In this document: piece after piece, positions 31,985-41,624 of the stretch
How the letters are laid out: each line of letters starts with the position of its first letter
How positions within the stretch are numbered: the stretch's first letter is position 1
From: Norana najaformis
Lineage: Eukaryota; Annelida; Clitellata; Crassiclitellata; Hormogastridae
Direction of reading: 5' to 3'
Length of the DNA stretch: 64,000 bases
Assembly (NCBI GenBank): GCA_964023275.1
Contig: OZ029915.1
Coordinates: 15,568,712-15,632,711 of the forward strand
The notes under the pieces: model-generated
Databases searched by the model: none
Seen by the model: the letters and a program-made list of their open reading frames with translations, nothing else
What the model was told of the DNA's origin: nothing
Program-made: the position numbers and the translations under genes

Positions 31985-33645
31985 ATAGAGCATTCCAAAA
32001 GCAAGCACGTATAGACAAAGAAAAACATCTAAATGCAATGTGCAAGGAAATGGAGGAAGAGGGAAAGAAAGGAAGAACTAAAGAAATGTTTTCAAAAGTG
32101 AGGGAAATAACGAGAAAATTCACACCAAGAATGGGATCAATGAGGTCAAGGGATGGACACATAATCGCAGACGAAGAGGAAATGAAGAACAGATGGAAAG
32201 AATACACAGAGGAGCTGTACAGTGAAGATAGGAGAGTAATGAAAGAACGAATCGATACATCAGAACATGAAAAGGAACCGGATGTTTTGGAAGCAGAGGT
32301 GGAATGGGCAATTAGACGACTGAAGGACAATAAAGAACCGGGTCCGGATGGGATACCCATAGAAATGGTAAAAGCAGGAGAGGGCGCAATGACAAAGACA
32401 ATAACAAAAATGTGCAATATCATATGGACAACCGGAAAATGGCCAGAGGATTGGAAGAGCTCAATCTTTATCCCTATATTCAAAAAAGGAGATGCGAGAG
32501 AGTGTGAAAACTACAGGACCATAGCAATGATATCGCACATAAGTAAAATACTACTTAAACTAATACATAAAAGAATGGAGAACATAATAGAGAGGGAGCT
32601 TCCAGATAACCAAGCAGGATTTAGGAAATCCCGCGGAACTCGTGATCATATCGCCAACATGCGGTGGATAATGGAGAGACAAAAGGAGTATGGACAAAAA
32701 TTATACATATGCTTCATTGACTATAGTAAGGCATTCGATTGCATTGATCATGAGTTGATGTGGAAAACCTTAATAGAAATGGGAATACCAAGGCACTTGA
32801 TACAACTTCTCAAGGGATTGTACGAAGAACAGATTGCGGTAATAAGAACTGAATTTGGAGATACTGAAAGAATCAAAATAAAGAAAGGAGTGAGGCAGGG
32901 ATGCATTCTGTCCCCATTCCTATTTAACCTATATGCAGAAAGGATAATGAGGATGGCGGAAATGGATGGAGCAAAAGAGGGAGTAAAGATAGCGGGAAGA
33001 ACACTGAATAATCTGAGATACGCAGATGACACAACACTATTAGCAGGTAAAAAAACAGATCTGGTAGAACTGATAAGAAGGCTGAAGAGAGAGAGCGAGA
33101 AAGCAGGACTATACTTCAATATAAAGAAAACGAAGATCATGACAACAGCTGAGGAGGGCAGTTTTATGGTGGATGGAGAGGAATTAGAGACGGTAACAAG
33201 CTTTACATTCTTGGGATCAGTAGTAGAAAGAGAAGGAAAGTGCGATATGGAAATAAACCGAAGGGTGACGATTGGAAAAGCCGCAATGAATGGACTAGAA
33301 AAAATATGGAAAGACAAACATGTGAGCACAGACACGAAAAAAAGATTGGTGAGGGCCTTGATTATACCAACAGTAACATACGGCAGTGAGACGTGGACAA
33401 TGACCAAGAAAATAGAGAAAAAAATCAATGCTTGTGAAATGTGGATATGGAGGAAGATGCTGAGAACATCACGGACGGAGAAAAGGACTAATGAATGGGT
33501 ACGCATGGCGATTGGAATTGAGCAAGATGAGACGTTACAACAAACAGTGCTAAAATCAAAGCGGAGGTTCTTTGGACATGTTATGAGATCAGATGGATTG
33601 GAAAAAGAAATGATGCTGGCTTGTGGAGAGGGAAAGAGAAAATAA
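31981..33645 (+). CDS. RTE copy 1 reverse transcriptase (premature stop)
   Basis: The frame starts at the ATG overlapping the EN stop and is in fact open from 31900. Motifs: NKEPGPDGIPIEMVKAG (copy 2 has the family-typical NKAPGPDG), SSIFIPIFKKGD, CENYRTIAMISHISKILL, NQAGFRKSRGTRDHI, CFIDYSKAFDCIDHEL (motif A), KGVRQGCILSPFLFNLYAE (motif B), LRYADDTTLLAGK (motif C), LGSVVEREGKCD and VTYGSETWTMTKK. The C-terminal FGHVMRSDG region is cut by TAA at 33643-33645, where copy 2 has CAA (51242). The last 50 residues of the family product are therefore lost. Confidence 0.88.
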   Translation: MNRAFQKQARIDKEKHLNAMCKEMEEEGKKGRTKEMFSKVREITRKFTPRMGSMRSRDGHIIADEEEMKNRWKEYTEELYSEDRRVMKERIDTSEHEKEPDVLEAEVEWAIRRLKDNKEPGPDGIPIEMVKAGEGAMTKTITKMCNIIWTTGKWPEDWKSSIFIPIFKKGDARECENYRTIAMISHISKILLKLIHKRMENIIERELPDNQAGFRKSRGTRDHIANMRWIMERQKEYGQKLYICFIDYSKAFDCIDHELMWKTLIEMGIPRHLIQLLKGLYEEQIAVIRTEFGDTERIKIKKGVRQGCILSPFLFNLYAERIMRMAEMDGAKEGVKIAGRTLNNLRYADDTTLLAGKKTDLVELIRRLKRESEKAGLYFNIKKTKIMTTAEEGSFMVDGEELETVTSFTFLGSVVEREGKCDMEINRRVTIGKAAMNGLEKIWKDKHVSTDTKKRLVRALIIPTVTYGSETWTMTKKIEKKINACEMWIWRKMLRTSRTEKRTNEWVRMAIGIEQDETLQQTVLKSKRRFFGHVMRSDGLEKEMMLACGEGKRK

Positions 33646-35079
33646 GGGAGACCAAGGAAAAAATGGATGGACAAGATACACGAAGCAACTGGAATGAACT
33701 TGGCACAACTAAGGGACGCGACATTGGAAAGAACGAAATGGAGAAGATTGATCATGACGGTCGCTAGAGCTCAAAGAGCTGACAGCACAAGGTGACAAGG
33801 TGTTCCTATATCCTCCCCATCTGCCGTCAATGAGTCCTGATTTAGATGCATGGGTCTGTTCTTGCTGTGGAAGAGGTCCTCTGTATATTCCTTCCACCGT
33901 CTTCTAACATTATCAGAGTCTTTTAGGATCCTAGAATTCTTGTCTTGTACCGCTATTTTACTTCCCCTGGTCAACCCATTTGTCATCTTAACTTTTCTGT
34001 GCACTTGATCATATCTGTCTGTTTTTGTAATTCTTCCAAGTCTCTACATCGCTCTTCCCGCCACCTTTCTCTGGCCTTTTCTGTTGTTCTTCATAATTTG
34101 TAACTTAGTCTCCTGTATTCCTTTTTAGCTTTTGTCTGTACTCTGATGTTTCCATATTTGCGTCTCTTCCATATCCTGAAGCATTTCCATCATATTCCAT
34201 GGCTTTCGAGGAGATGATCCTTTTAGATATCCCAAAGTTTCTAATGTTTCCTTAGTAATAATCTTCTTCAGCCCTCTCCATCTTTCTTCTGTCGACCTGA
34301 ACTTCTTTCCACTTTATCCTTCTCAACCTTTCCAATAGGTCTTTGCTCCTAGTCTTTAATTTCTCCAGATCCCATTTCTTTGCTTGTTTCCTCTTCTTTA
34401 TGAATTTTAATTGTAGTTGTGATCCATACCTGCATCCGCTCTTGGTAGAGCTCTTGAGTTCTTTACGCTGTTTCCATATCCTTGTTTTACCATTATGTAG
34501 TCCAGTTGATATTGGGCAGCATTGCCAGGGGCCTTTCATGTGTACCTTTGTCTTTTTGTTGTTGAAACCAGGTATTTGTATAATTCACTTTTGTCTTCTA
34601 CAAAAATCCACTAGTTTTTGTCCTCTGCCATTTTTTTCCAGTCCGTACTTTCCAACACAGCTTTCTTTAGCCCCTTTTCCAACTGATATGTTTCATTCTT
34701 CCATAACCACTGTATATTCCCTTCCTTTGATGTTCCCCCATTTTTCTTCTGTCACTTCATATATACTATCTACTGCTTCCTCTTCAAGTGCTGTGATGGG
34801 CATATAGATTTGTATCGCCACAATGTCAACTGGGTAGGCTTTATTACCATCTTTAAACTGTTCTGTTCTGGTGACACTTGGCAACCCTTTCCTCTAGCAG
34901 GATGGCCACTTCATTTCAGCCTCCCTGTCCAGCGGTGTATATCACGCTAATTTCCTCATCATAAAGTCACCTCCGACAGTCCCAATACGTGATGACATTG
35001 GCTACTTTGCCGGTCTCAGCATTGTTCTCACATTCTGCATCCCTATCCTGAGCTTTGTTTTACAAGGATTTTGCTGGAT

Positions 35080-35280
35080 GATGGCAGAGGAGGCCTTGTT
35101 TCATTCCCTGCTGAATGTGACTCACTCCATCATTGGCTGGATTGAGTTGTCACTGCCCATCTTTGATTTCCAGTCCCCTATGTTGATCTTAACATCTATT
35201 TTGGTATCTCTTTCAGTACTTTCTCCAGAGTTGTGCAGAATTCCTCTGTCCCTTCTATTTTTCTATTCCAATTAAATTAC
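35080..35280 (-). mobile_element. RTE endonuclease trace
   Basis: The minus strand reads TLEKVLKEIPK followed by a broken GDWKSKMGSDNS, which is the GDWN-KVG block of an RTE endonuclease. It lies upstream of the EN start at 35060, so it comes from a different copy. Decayed. Confidence 0.45.
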
Positions 35281-35520
35281 ACTTACATATGATTGAAGAT
35301 CAGAATCAATTTCAATTGCAAGGATAGGATCAATTTGTAATTAATTGCAAATGGATTACAATTACATTAGTAATTAATCCAAGCTTCGAAACATTGGTAA
35401 AGCACATGGGCTGCAGTACAATTTTCGGGCAGAATTGGGCCTTAAATTAGGTTAGCAACTGTGCATAAATGAAGCCTCTTTTAAGGTGGATTTCTCTGCA
35501 TGTATGCAAAGATGTACAGT

Positions 35521-35576
35521 ATCATCATAATCATAGTCATCATCATGATCATCGTCATTGTTGTCATTATCATTAT
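35521..35576. repeat. imperfect (ATC/CAT)n microsatellite
   Basis: Irregular ATC/CAT trinucleotides lie about 40 bp upstream of ODAD4-like exon 2. The acceptor of that exon has only a short pyrimidine stretch, so repeat length could affect branch-point spacing; that is speculation. It may also be an RTE tail, since RTE copies here end in (GAT)n. Confidence 0.6.
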
Positions 35577-35614
35577 GGTAAAAATAGAACATTCTTTATG
35601 TTTAATAACTAAAG

Positions 35615-35746
35615 GCACTTGAGCTGAAGCCAAGAGACAAGAACTGCCTGATAGCAAGAGCTCAGTGCTATCTACTGCTGGGAGAAGCAGATAAAGCACT
35701 GTCTGATGCCAATGACACACTCAAAGCTGATGGCAACTTTATCAAG
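35615..35746 (+). CDS. ODAD4: ODAD4/TTC25-like, exon 2
   Basis: A 132-bp exon (44 codons) between acceptor ACTAAAG| and donor AAG|GTATTT, phase 0 on both sides. It encodes ALELKPRDKNCLIARAQCYL and then LLGEADKALSDANDTLKADG. The first residues complete TPR1 and the rest is TPR2, ending FIK before TPR3. DKNCLIAR-QC matches the DKNCLVAR-KC segment I recall for vertebrate TTC25, the main reason for the assignment over a generic TPR protein. A TAATAAC stretch just upstream could serve as branch point. Confidence 0.85.
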
Positions 35747-35839
35747 GTATTTTGGATTTAACTTTATTTGCTGAAGTGAACTTTGGATAATTTTTCTAAT
35801 AGCAGATAGAATTTAGTTCTGCAGCAGCATCATGATTTT
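35747..35839. other. start of intron 2
   Basis: Intron 2 of the ODAD4-like gene begins here with GTATTT and continues to 52576 (about 16.8 kb), filled mainly by the retroelement cluster at 37.7-52.2 kb. Confidence 0.8.
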
Positions 35840-36775
35840 TGTAATTGTGATTGTTATCACAAATTTATATAGCACCACTTCAAAAGAAACTCCTCAGAGG
35901 ATTATGATTTTGATTATGATTTCACTTGAAATGACCATCGATTGATAAGTAAGTAAATAAGTAGTGTTTTATTTATATAAAACAAGCACTTACATTTTTC
36001 AAAATGCACAGTTGATGTAGTTAACTGTTACTGTCAGTCAGGAAAAGCTAAAATGTCCTGTCCATAGCAGCTACTATGAGTGCTTATGATGGTCACTTCA
36101 TGATGATGTACAGTTCAAAGAATGATATGTCCACTGGTAGCCAACTAATGATCACAAAGATGTTGCCGAATATGAAAGATGATGTTTGATGTCAGAAGAA
36201 TCTTGCTTCAAGATTCTTAGCCTTAGCCACAGACAGTCCAGAATTCTAGGCTCACAGATGAATCATGCAGAAATCATTGGTCACTCATTGTTAGTTCATC
36301 CAAAACATGGCGGCGGCCACGCAGTACAATCATAAGTGTGGATGAAAATTATCCAAAGCAGTAATGGCTGACTCAGTAAACACAATAGAAGTGGACTCTG
36401 ACACAAAATATCTCCAAACTGATGAGATCTTCCCAGAAAAATGATTTAAATCTTGACAAATATACACGTTTCTTCGGAATTGAAATTGGCGGCTACCGGT
36501 TGTGCTACCAATCAGATATGGGCATTATGATAATGGCGTTATAGAAGTCATTAGATTACATTAGATTAGGACACAATAGTGCTGAAAGAAGGATCAAACT
36601 AAGTGGTACTAATGTCCACTTGCTGAGACTGATCACAGTAATAAGATACTAGCCAGTAAGACAGCCCCAAACACTAAACTTATTGCTTAGGGAGGAAAGA
36701 AGTAGCTGGTGGTCAACAATATCATAGGCAGCTCTAATGTCAAGGCATAACAAGAGACATACCTTTTTTCAGTAT
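35840..36775 (-). mobile_element. CR1 3'-end and RT fragments, minus strand
   Basis: At 35843-35910 the minus strand shows the CR1 3' end (GAAGTGGTGCTATATAAAT then AATTACAAAA). Another RT trace lies at about 36765-36700, LDIRAAYDIVDHQLLLSS, a motif A block with the Asp and FD-VDH signature weakly kept. The region between holds no recognisable frame. These are separate old insertions. Confidence 0.5.
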
Positions 36776-36779
36776 CAGT

Positions 36780-37682
36780 GGAAGAAGTTATCCAGTGTGA
36801 AAAGTGTGAAAGTGTTTGTAACCTAGTTTCCAAGGCCATATCCTCATATCGCACAAACCTAATTTCAGAAAACTCATCTTGTCCGAGGTCTCTTTGGAAG
36901 GCTCTCGGTAAGTTACTCCAAATGAAAACACCATGCATGCTATCCAAAATCTCCTCGCCATCCAGACTGGTTGAAGTTTTTATTAAATTATAAAAAAAGA
37001 TATCCAACATCAGGCTTAAATTATCTGGTATTCCACTAGCAAATGGCTTTTAAATGCCTGATCACCCCCGCCTACTTTTGATCCTGTTACTCCTGCAACC
37101 TTGGGTGAAATCCGCTTGCTCATTTTCTCATCTGCTGAGAAACAATGCCTGCTAGATGCAATTCCAACTCACCTTCTCAAAAGCTGCTTTGATGTTCTTG
37201 GTACCACCATCTTGACATTAATCAATTGGTCGATTACTGAGGGCTCCTTCCTATCATGTTTCTCTCATGTAATAGTGCACCCTTTGCTGAAGAAACCATC
37301 TTTGGATGCCGACATTGTGTCAAATTACCAACTGATCTCAAACTTTAATTTTATTTCAAAACTTCTTGAACTTGTTGTTAATTGTCAAGTGGAAGCACAC
37401 CTGTCATCAAACTTACTTCCTGTTCTTTCCAGTCAGCATATTGCAAATGCCACTCCACTGAGATAGCTCTTCTCTCTGTCCACAACGATAATAGCTGTTC
37501 TGTGGACAATGGCAAAGTAATTGCACTTTTTCTTGACCTATCTGCTGCCTTCGACACTGTCAGCCATGCCGTCTTGCTCCTTTGCCATGAGCACTGGTTT
37601 GGTATATCAAATCTGGCCCAGAACTGGTTTTATTTATAACTAACCACCTGTACTCAATCTGTCTACATCAGTGGAGCAACAT
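36780..37682 (+). mobile_element. CR1 (L2-like) fragment, plus strand
   Basis: In order: VSKAISSYRTNLISENSSCP with SLWKALGKLL (36830-36915), LLDAIPTHLLKSCFDVLGTT (37150-37205), INWSITEGSFLSCFSHVIVH, PLLKKPSLDADIVSNYQLIS (37280-37340), then motif A in another frame, ALFLDLSAAFDTVSHAVLLL (37525-37580), and TQSVYISGATS up to 37682. This is the linker-to-RT part of a CR1 close to the copy at 61.5-63.8 kb. It ends abruptly at a junction with the minus-strand RLE retroelement. Confidence 0.7.
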
Positions 37683-39375
37683 CTTTCACCGGCAACGAAG
37701 CCTGTTGCCAATGGTCATCACCAAGGTCCACATTTAAAATATTTGACAGACCATCTCTCAACAAGTGGTCGAACCAAGTCAAGTTCGGGGACTCAGCACA
37801 AACGGATGTGCGCATAACGTATAACAGCTTTGGAACACTGAAACTGTTCCACAGCAGGACCAGAGCGTCATGTGCATGAAGCAGAGATAATCTTGTAATC
37901 GCTTTCTCAAGATCATCAGCCTTCATTTCAATTGCCCTGTTGACAGCTGGACCTGGCATCAACGGCGCGCCCAGCAGAGTCTTCTCCTCGAAGGTCATGC
38001 TCTTGAACCCTTGGAAAGCAGGATCCTCATTCAAAGCCAGGATATCGTGGCACGCAATCTCGCATTTGCTACGATTCAGTAGCAGTCCCAGGCCCTTAGA
38101 CTCTTGCATAATAAGTTGGACGTCGGCGGCCACTGTCTCCTTGCTACCACCCAACGTGAGGTCATCTAGATATCCGATTCGGAGATGCGACCTCAGCTTT
38201 GTCAGAGGAGGTTGTAGTGCGAGACAGAACTCTAGGGGGCCCAAAGGATCACTTTGCTGGGTCCCCTTTTCCGAACGTATGCCTTTGGAGCGGTACAGCA
38301 GGAGTGGTCGACTGGAGTAGGCAGCGTGAGCAAAATGGTAGAGCTCCGAAATGTCTCTGGCCATGGCCTCTAGAAGCGAATCTCTGTGCAGCGTGTTGAA
38401 TGCATTGGAAAAGTCTAGCTTGACAAGGACGTTGTCTTCAGGCATTGTAGATACCCAACGATGTGTCGCATGAACAGCTGCCTCAGCGCCTTCCGGAATA
38501 GCCACCCCCAGCTGAATAGGGGCGAGCTCATGAGCCAGCCTTGCCACAGCATACGAATTCGCGCACTTAGGCGCCACGCGGCCCCACGTATAACCCACTG
38601 CAATAGGTCGTATGCCTCCGTCCTTCTTGCTCAGAGCTATCAAGTTTGCCCCGTAGATCACTTCATTCACTTCTTCTGGAAGACCTGCCTTCAAAAGCAG
38701 GTTGACAAGGTCGTATAAGTGTTGGCCGATGTTGTTGTCCACTCCAGAGTCCGCGAGGTCCTTTAGGTGCTGCGGGGTTATACCATCTGGGCCGCCAGCC
38801 GAACCCGCCGGGAAAGAAGAAATCGCCCTAGCAACTTCTTTATATGTCTGCAAAGCGGCGAAGCGGTCAGAGCTGTCCGGATCGCATGGTGTCCTTCTGT
38901 CCGCCGGCGCAGAGGAGTGCTTGCTTTTAAGCGCGGCCAGTGTTTCCGGTGTGTCCAAAGCTGGCTTATCATCACTGCATATGAGACGGATAGCAGCCTT
39001 GTAGTCGCCTTCTTCGAGCTTACTGGTAACTGCCGATGCCAAGAACCTTGTTGGGTCGCATTTCGTTAGTCTGGTCTTACGAGACGATGGTGAATCCAGT
39101 CCATCAGTGTTCGAATGAATAGGTCCCTTTGACTTCCAATCAGCAATACGGGACAGGATCACATTCGTCGTGTTGTGTTTCCTTCCACCTCTCCTTGGCT
39201 TCACCAAAACCGCCCCGAATGCCAGCAGATCAGACCTTTTACCAATGCAATTCAGTTCTCGTATGATGGCCTGAATTAGATCCCCCAGGAAAGCAGCACA
39301 AGATGGTCTTGCTGCTCTTGGGATTCTCTTTATCAGAGGACCAGGTGAAGCAGGATGTGTGAGATGCGGCACCAT
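37663..39375 (-). CDS. RLE-group retroelement reverse transcriptase, copy C
   Basis: A 570-residue open frame. N-terminal half: IKRIPRAARPSCAAFLGDLI, KPRRGGRKHN, ASAVTSKLEEGDYKAAIRLI. RT: AISSFPAGSAGGPDGITPQH, ALSKKDGGIRPIAVGYTWGR, APIQLGVAIPEGAEAAVHAT, VLVKLDFSNAFNTLHRDSLL (motif A Asp), TQQSDPLGPLEFCLALQPPL (motif B, QSD where relatives have QGD), IGYLDDLTLGG (motif C as YLDD rather than FADD) and LNRSKCE. C-terminal DALVLLWNSFSVPKLLYVMR is the thumb region. The last residues VAPLM come from the adjoining CR1. Length and openness suggest a fairly recent copy, yet without endonuclease it is non-autonomous. Confidence 0.75.
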   Translation of the reverse strand: MVPHLTHPASPGPLIKRIPRAARPSCAAFLGDLIQAIIRELNCIGKRSDLLAFGAVLVKPRRGGRKHNTTNVILSRIADWKSKGPIHSNTDGLDSPSSRKTRLTKCDPTRFLASAVTSKLEEGDYKAAIRLICSDDKPALDTPETLAALKSKHSSAPADRRTPCDPDSSDRFAALQTYKEVARAISSFPAGSAGGPDGITPQHLKDLADSGVDNNIGQHLYDLVNLLLKAGLPEEVNEVIYGANLIALSKKDGGIRPIAVGYTWGRVAPKCANSYAVARLAHELAPIQLGVAIPEGAEAAVHATHRWVSTMPEDNVLVKLDFSNAFNTLHRDSLLEAMARDISELYHFAHAAYSSRPLLLYRSKGIRSEKGTQQSDPLGPLEFCLALQPPLTKLRSHLRIGYLDDLTLGGSKETVAADVQLIMQESKGLGLLLNRSKCEIACHDILALNEDPAFQGFKSMTFEEKTLLGAPLMPGPAVNRAIEMKADDLEKAITRLSLLHAHDALVLLWNSFSVPKLLYVMRTSVCAESPNLTWFDHLLRDGLSNILNVDLGDDHWQQASLPVKDVAPLM

Positions 39376-40045
39376 AGTGGGCAGAGGTGCTTCAACCCAG
39401 GGTATTGGAAGTGTGGTGGCGATCTGTGCGTTAGTCGCAAAATCAGTATGAGGCGATTGTGATGCGGTCGCTTGTATTGAAGAGGCGTCTGCAGGGAGCT
39501 GGTCAGATCCCGCACAAGGGGCGGATCGAGGTCCATGCTGATGAATGGTGCCATCAGAGGCATGAGTCTTAAAAGACGCCCAGTATACTGTACAGATGCC
39601 TTGTCCCTTGGAGGGTCATTGTCTTAATCGGGTGTTTACGCCAGCTGAACCATTGGTTGGTCTCTCATTCGTGTTCAGCTTCAGTGAGGAGTGATTAAAA
39701 GTTTGACATTGGCGCCAGTTATTTAAAGGCTAGCGTTAACGGTAGACCTGCCCCTTCCTTCGTTCAGCACACTGTTGTTAATGGAAACAATGACGTCACA
39801 ATATAATATTAGGTCGACTGAGAGGTATTTAAATTTCAAGCGCTCAGTGATCGGCCACGATGTTTAAAAGATATTCAAACCTGAAGAGACCAAAAGAATC
39901 CAGAAGCACGATAAAATAAATCCGAATCCAGAAAGTATGTTTGTAGACTGCATAGAAATCCAACCCTAACGTTGCCTTGATCTGCTTAAAATTTAAATGT
40001 TATTGCAAGCGAAAAATGTTCGACCGACCGAATCAACTGATGACG
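37683..40045 (-). mobile_element. RLE-group retroelement, copy C (3' part missing)
   Basis: Minus-strand RT element of a family with order RT, CCHC zinc finger, restriction-like endonuclease, as reconstructed from copies A, B and D. Copy C keeps the N-terminal part and RT, with one 570-aa frame, but ends within the post-RT region at the join with a CR1 (about 37683). Its 5' region leads to a (TAA)n tract at 40050-40080. 3' loss is not expected from target-primed reverse transcription, so a later deletion or recombination is likely. Confidence 0.75.

Positions 40046-40080
<35 letters not shown>
40046..40080. repeat. (TTA)n microsatellite
   Basis: About eleven perfect ATT/TTA repeats lie next to the presumed 5' side of RLE copy C. 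On the minus strand it reads (TAA)n. Confidence 0.9.
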
Positions 40081-40081
<1 letters not shown>

Positions 40082-40230
40082 GAAAAGCCCACAGAACGCT
40101 CAACACTTACGCGACCGCTAACTCAGGGTTGCTTCTTCACCACGGCGCTTAAAGACAAGATCATGAGATTCGGAGGTGCAGCTAGTCAACCTGTTTCTAG
40201 TGTGCCAGCCTGGACGCCACAGCAGCTGTA
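40081..40230 (+). other. short coding-like module, plus copy
   Basis: Directly after the (TTA)n tract, a frame reads RSTLTRPLTQGCFFTTALKD then KIMRFGGAASQ to a stop at 40231. The core recurs in reverse orientation at 41820-41892 inside another frame (STLTQPLTQGCFFTTALNDK). The two DNA copies match over about 60 bp with scattered changes, several silent. Function unknown; it could be a 5' segment of the same retroelement family or a captured exon. Confidence 0.45.
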
Positions 40231-40284
40231 GTTGCTCCAGCAACAATAGATTTGTTTCATAATTGAAGTGACGTAACAATAGAT

Positions 40285-40451
40285 TTGTTTTATAATAATA
40301 ATAATAATAATAATAATTTTAATAATAATAATATTTTTTCACCACCTGAGGGATTATACCTAACTCGGGTAAAAAAAATAACAATAACAATAATAACACA
40401 ATAATAATAACAATGATAAAATACTACTACTACTGCTACTACTACTACTAC

Positions 40452-40482
<31 letters not shown>

Positions 40483-40690
40483 TATTATTATTATTATTAC
40501 CATTGGTAAGACATTTGTTAACACGCCAAATGTCCATCAGCTGGGTGAGGAATCGTACCATTATTACTATTATCCCTGTTATTATTGTTGTTGTAGTTGT
40601 TAAAAAATTATAATAATAATAATAATAATGATGATAATAATAATAATAATTATTATTATTATTATTATTGTTATTATTATGAGTGTTCAA
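40285..40690. repeat. (TAA)n/(ATT)n-rich stretch
   Basis: Several blocks of AAT, TAC and ATT repeats occur, including opposed AAT and ATT blocks at 40440-40500 and 40612-40680 that can pair as hairpins. The 3' end of RLE copy B joins this tract near 40690. Confidence 0.85.
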
Positions 40691-41560
40691 CAGATTAACA
40701 TGGTTGAGTTCCAGAGAAGCAGATGGCATTCCCATGCTGGACAGCCACTGAGAGTCTGGAGCAGGTAGCTGGTCTCCAATGGATCATGGGTTGCCATGGT
40801 TAACCTTCCTCCTAAGTCCAACAAAAAGCCAATCCTTCTGTACTCCATGCGCCTGCTAGTCTCCTGTGCAACCACCACAAAAAGCATGGGCATATTTTAA
40901 CCTTTGGCTGAGGCTGTCTGGTTTGCAGCTTCAGGTGATCCAGTTGAGTAAATCCTAGATGTGACTCTGCAAATGTGTCTGAAACTGTCACATCCCATGT
41001 GAGACTATGGGATAAGAGTCCAGTCGTTTGCCATTTTCCCTGGCCAGTGGCTTATCCTTAGGCCCTCTAAGGCCCAACAGTTCTTTCTGAACAGGGATGT
41101 TCGCTCTGCCAAGCGCTTTCCATTTAATGTTGTTAAGCATGCTATAGCGTTCTTGTCTGCCAGCACACTTTCTGCAGACCAGACCATGGAGTCCTCTGGT
41201 GTCGACTCTTTTGCCACAATGACACAGATTTGACTTGCACAGACAAGCACGGTTTAACCTCATGTGAGCTCGTCAGTGCCTTGCTTGTCCAGTGACTGTC
41301 CCATTCCCTTTGTTGATGAGCTGCTGATCCTGTTGGTGGTTCTGCACCCGTGAAGACCATCCGTGAATTTAGCACGGTATTCAATAGCTCGTCTGAGGTA
41401 TCAGCTGAGCTTGGTGGCAGTATGTGTGCTTGAAGTTTGCTTGTGCTGCAACAGAGGCCAAGAAGGCAGAAAGTGCCAGTTTAGAAGCACAGCAAATCCC
41501 AAGGACACCACCCTACACTGGAATGAACACCTGGAGCCATTTTTCGTCTGACTGATTTTA
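40690..41560 (-). mobile_element. RLE-group retroelement, copy B (C-terminal half)
   Basis: From 41560 down the minus strand reads GICCASKLALSAFLASVAA, then CLCKSNLCHCGKRVDTRGLH and GLVCRKCAGRQERYS (C-C-H-C knuckle, about 41240-41150), NIPVQKELLGL, and GKRLDSYPIV where the PD of the PD-(D/E)XK nuclease would be (about 41040). It ends with RLTMATHDPLETSYLLQTLS (40800-40740) close to the (TAA)n tract. Compared with copy A, the central nuclease segment WDVT is missing. Both ends meet (TAA)n tracts (41577-41620 and 40690 downward). Confidence 0.65.
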
Positions 41561-41624
41561 AGATAATTGATAATCCAATTATTATTGTTATTGTTACTGT
41601 TATTATTATTATTATTATGCCCTA
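41561..41624. repeat. (ATT)n microsatellite between RLE copies
   Basis: Interrupted ATT/GTT repeats separate the 5' side of copy B from the 3' side of copy A. Confidence 0.85.

Larger units (their letters stand above)
30491..33801 (+). mobile_element. young RTE-type LINE, copy 1
   Basis: A near-complete element of 3.3 kb, starting TTGCTAAGGTTCATCAG and ending ACAAGGTGACAAGGT, flanked by GTTCCTA at 30484-30490 and 33802-33808. Copy 2 at 45463-51403 shares the same ends and is roughly 99 percent identical by eye. Its 5' region contains the GGCAATGGCAAACCAC segment common in RTE/BovB-like LINEs. It encodes endonuclease and RT in two frames overlapping by ATGA. This copy carries a premature TAA at 33643. 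The insertion lies within an older RTE of opposite strand. Confidence 0.92.
29370..35060 (-). mobile_element. older RTE-type LINE split by younger RTE copy 1
   Basis: Minus-strand RTE of a family different from the young plus copies. EN starts near 35060 (TKLRIGM-NVRTML), continues with YTAGQGG and EVAILLEERVA (about 34920-34880) and IVAIQIYMPIT (about 34830-34800). The linker holds LLERLRRIKWKE (34330) and RGSKIAVQDKNSRILK--RRRWKEYTEDLFHSK (33960-33870). After the young RTE at 30491-33801 the frame resumes with GTDVLKDEVVAAINEMKNNK (30480-30420) and IPAEILK. After a SINE come LRFADD (30110-30095), EEMEQVRQTCHLRSM (29930), RRGVKRNLKKRMVKTLIWSM (29810-29740) and GKKRRGRPR near 29490. Numerous stops occur. 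Confidence 0.75.

Noticed and set aside
31920-32483. 187-aa minus-strand frame with hydrophobic stretches, repeated at 46892-47455
   Set aside because: Repeated only because both RTE copies are near identical; antisense shadow without motifs.
32748-33755. 335-aa minus-strand open frame, Ser/Phe/Leu-rich
   Set aside because: It is antisense to the RTE reverse transcriptase; purine-rich coding on the plus strand leaves the complement open. A parallel frame occurs opposite copy 2 (48538-47720).
40463-40735. Asn/Tyr homopolymer protein
   Set aside because: Translation of (AAT)n/(ATT)n repeats.
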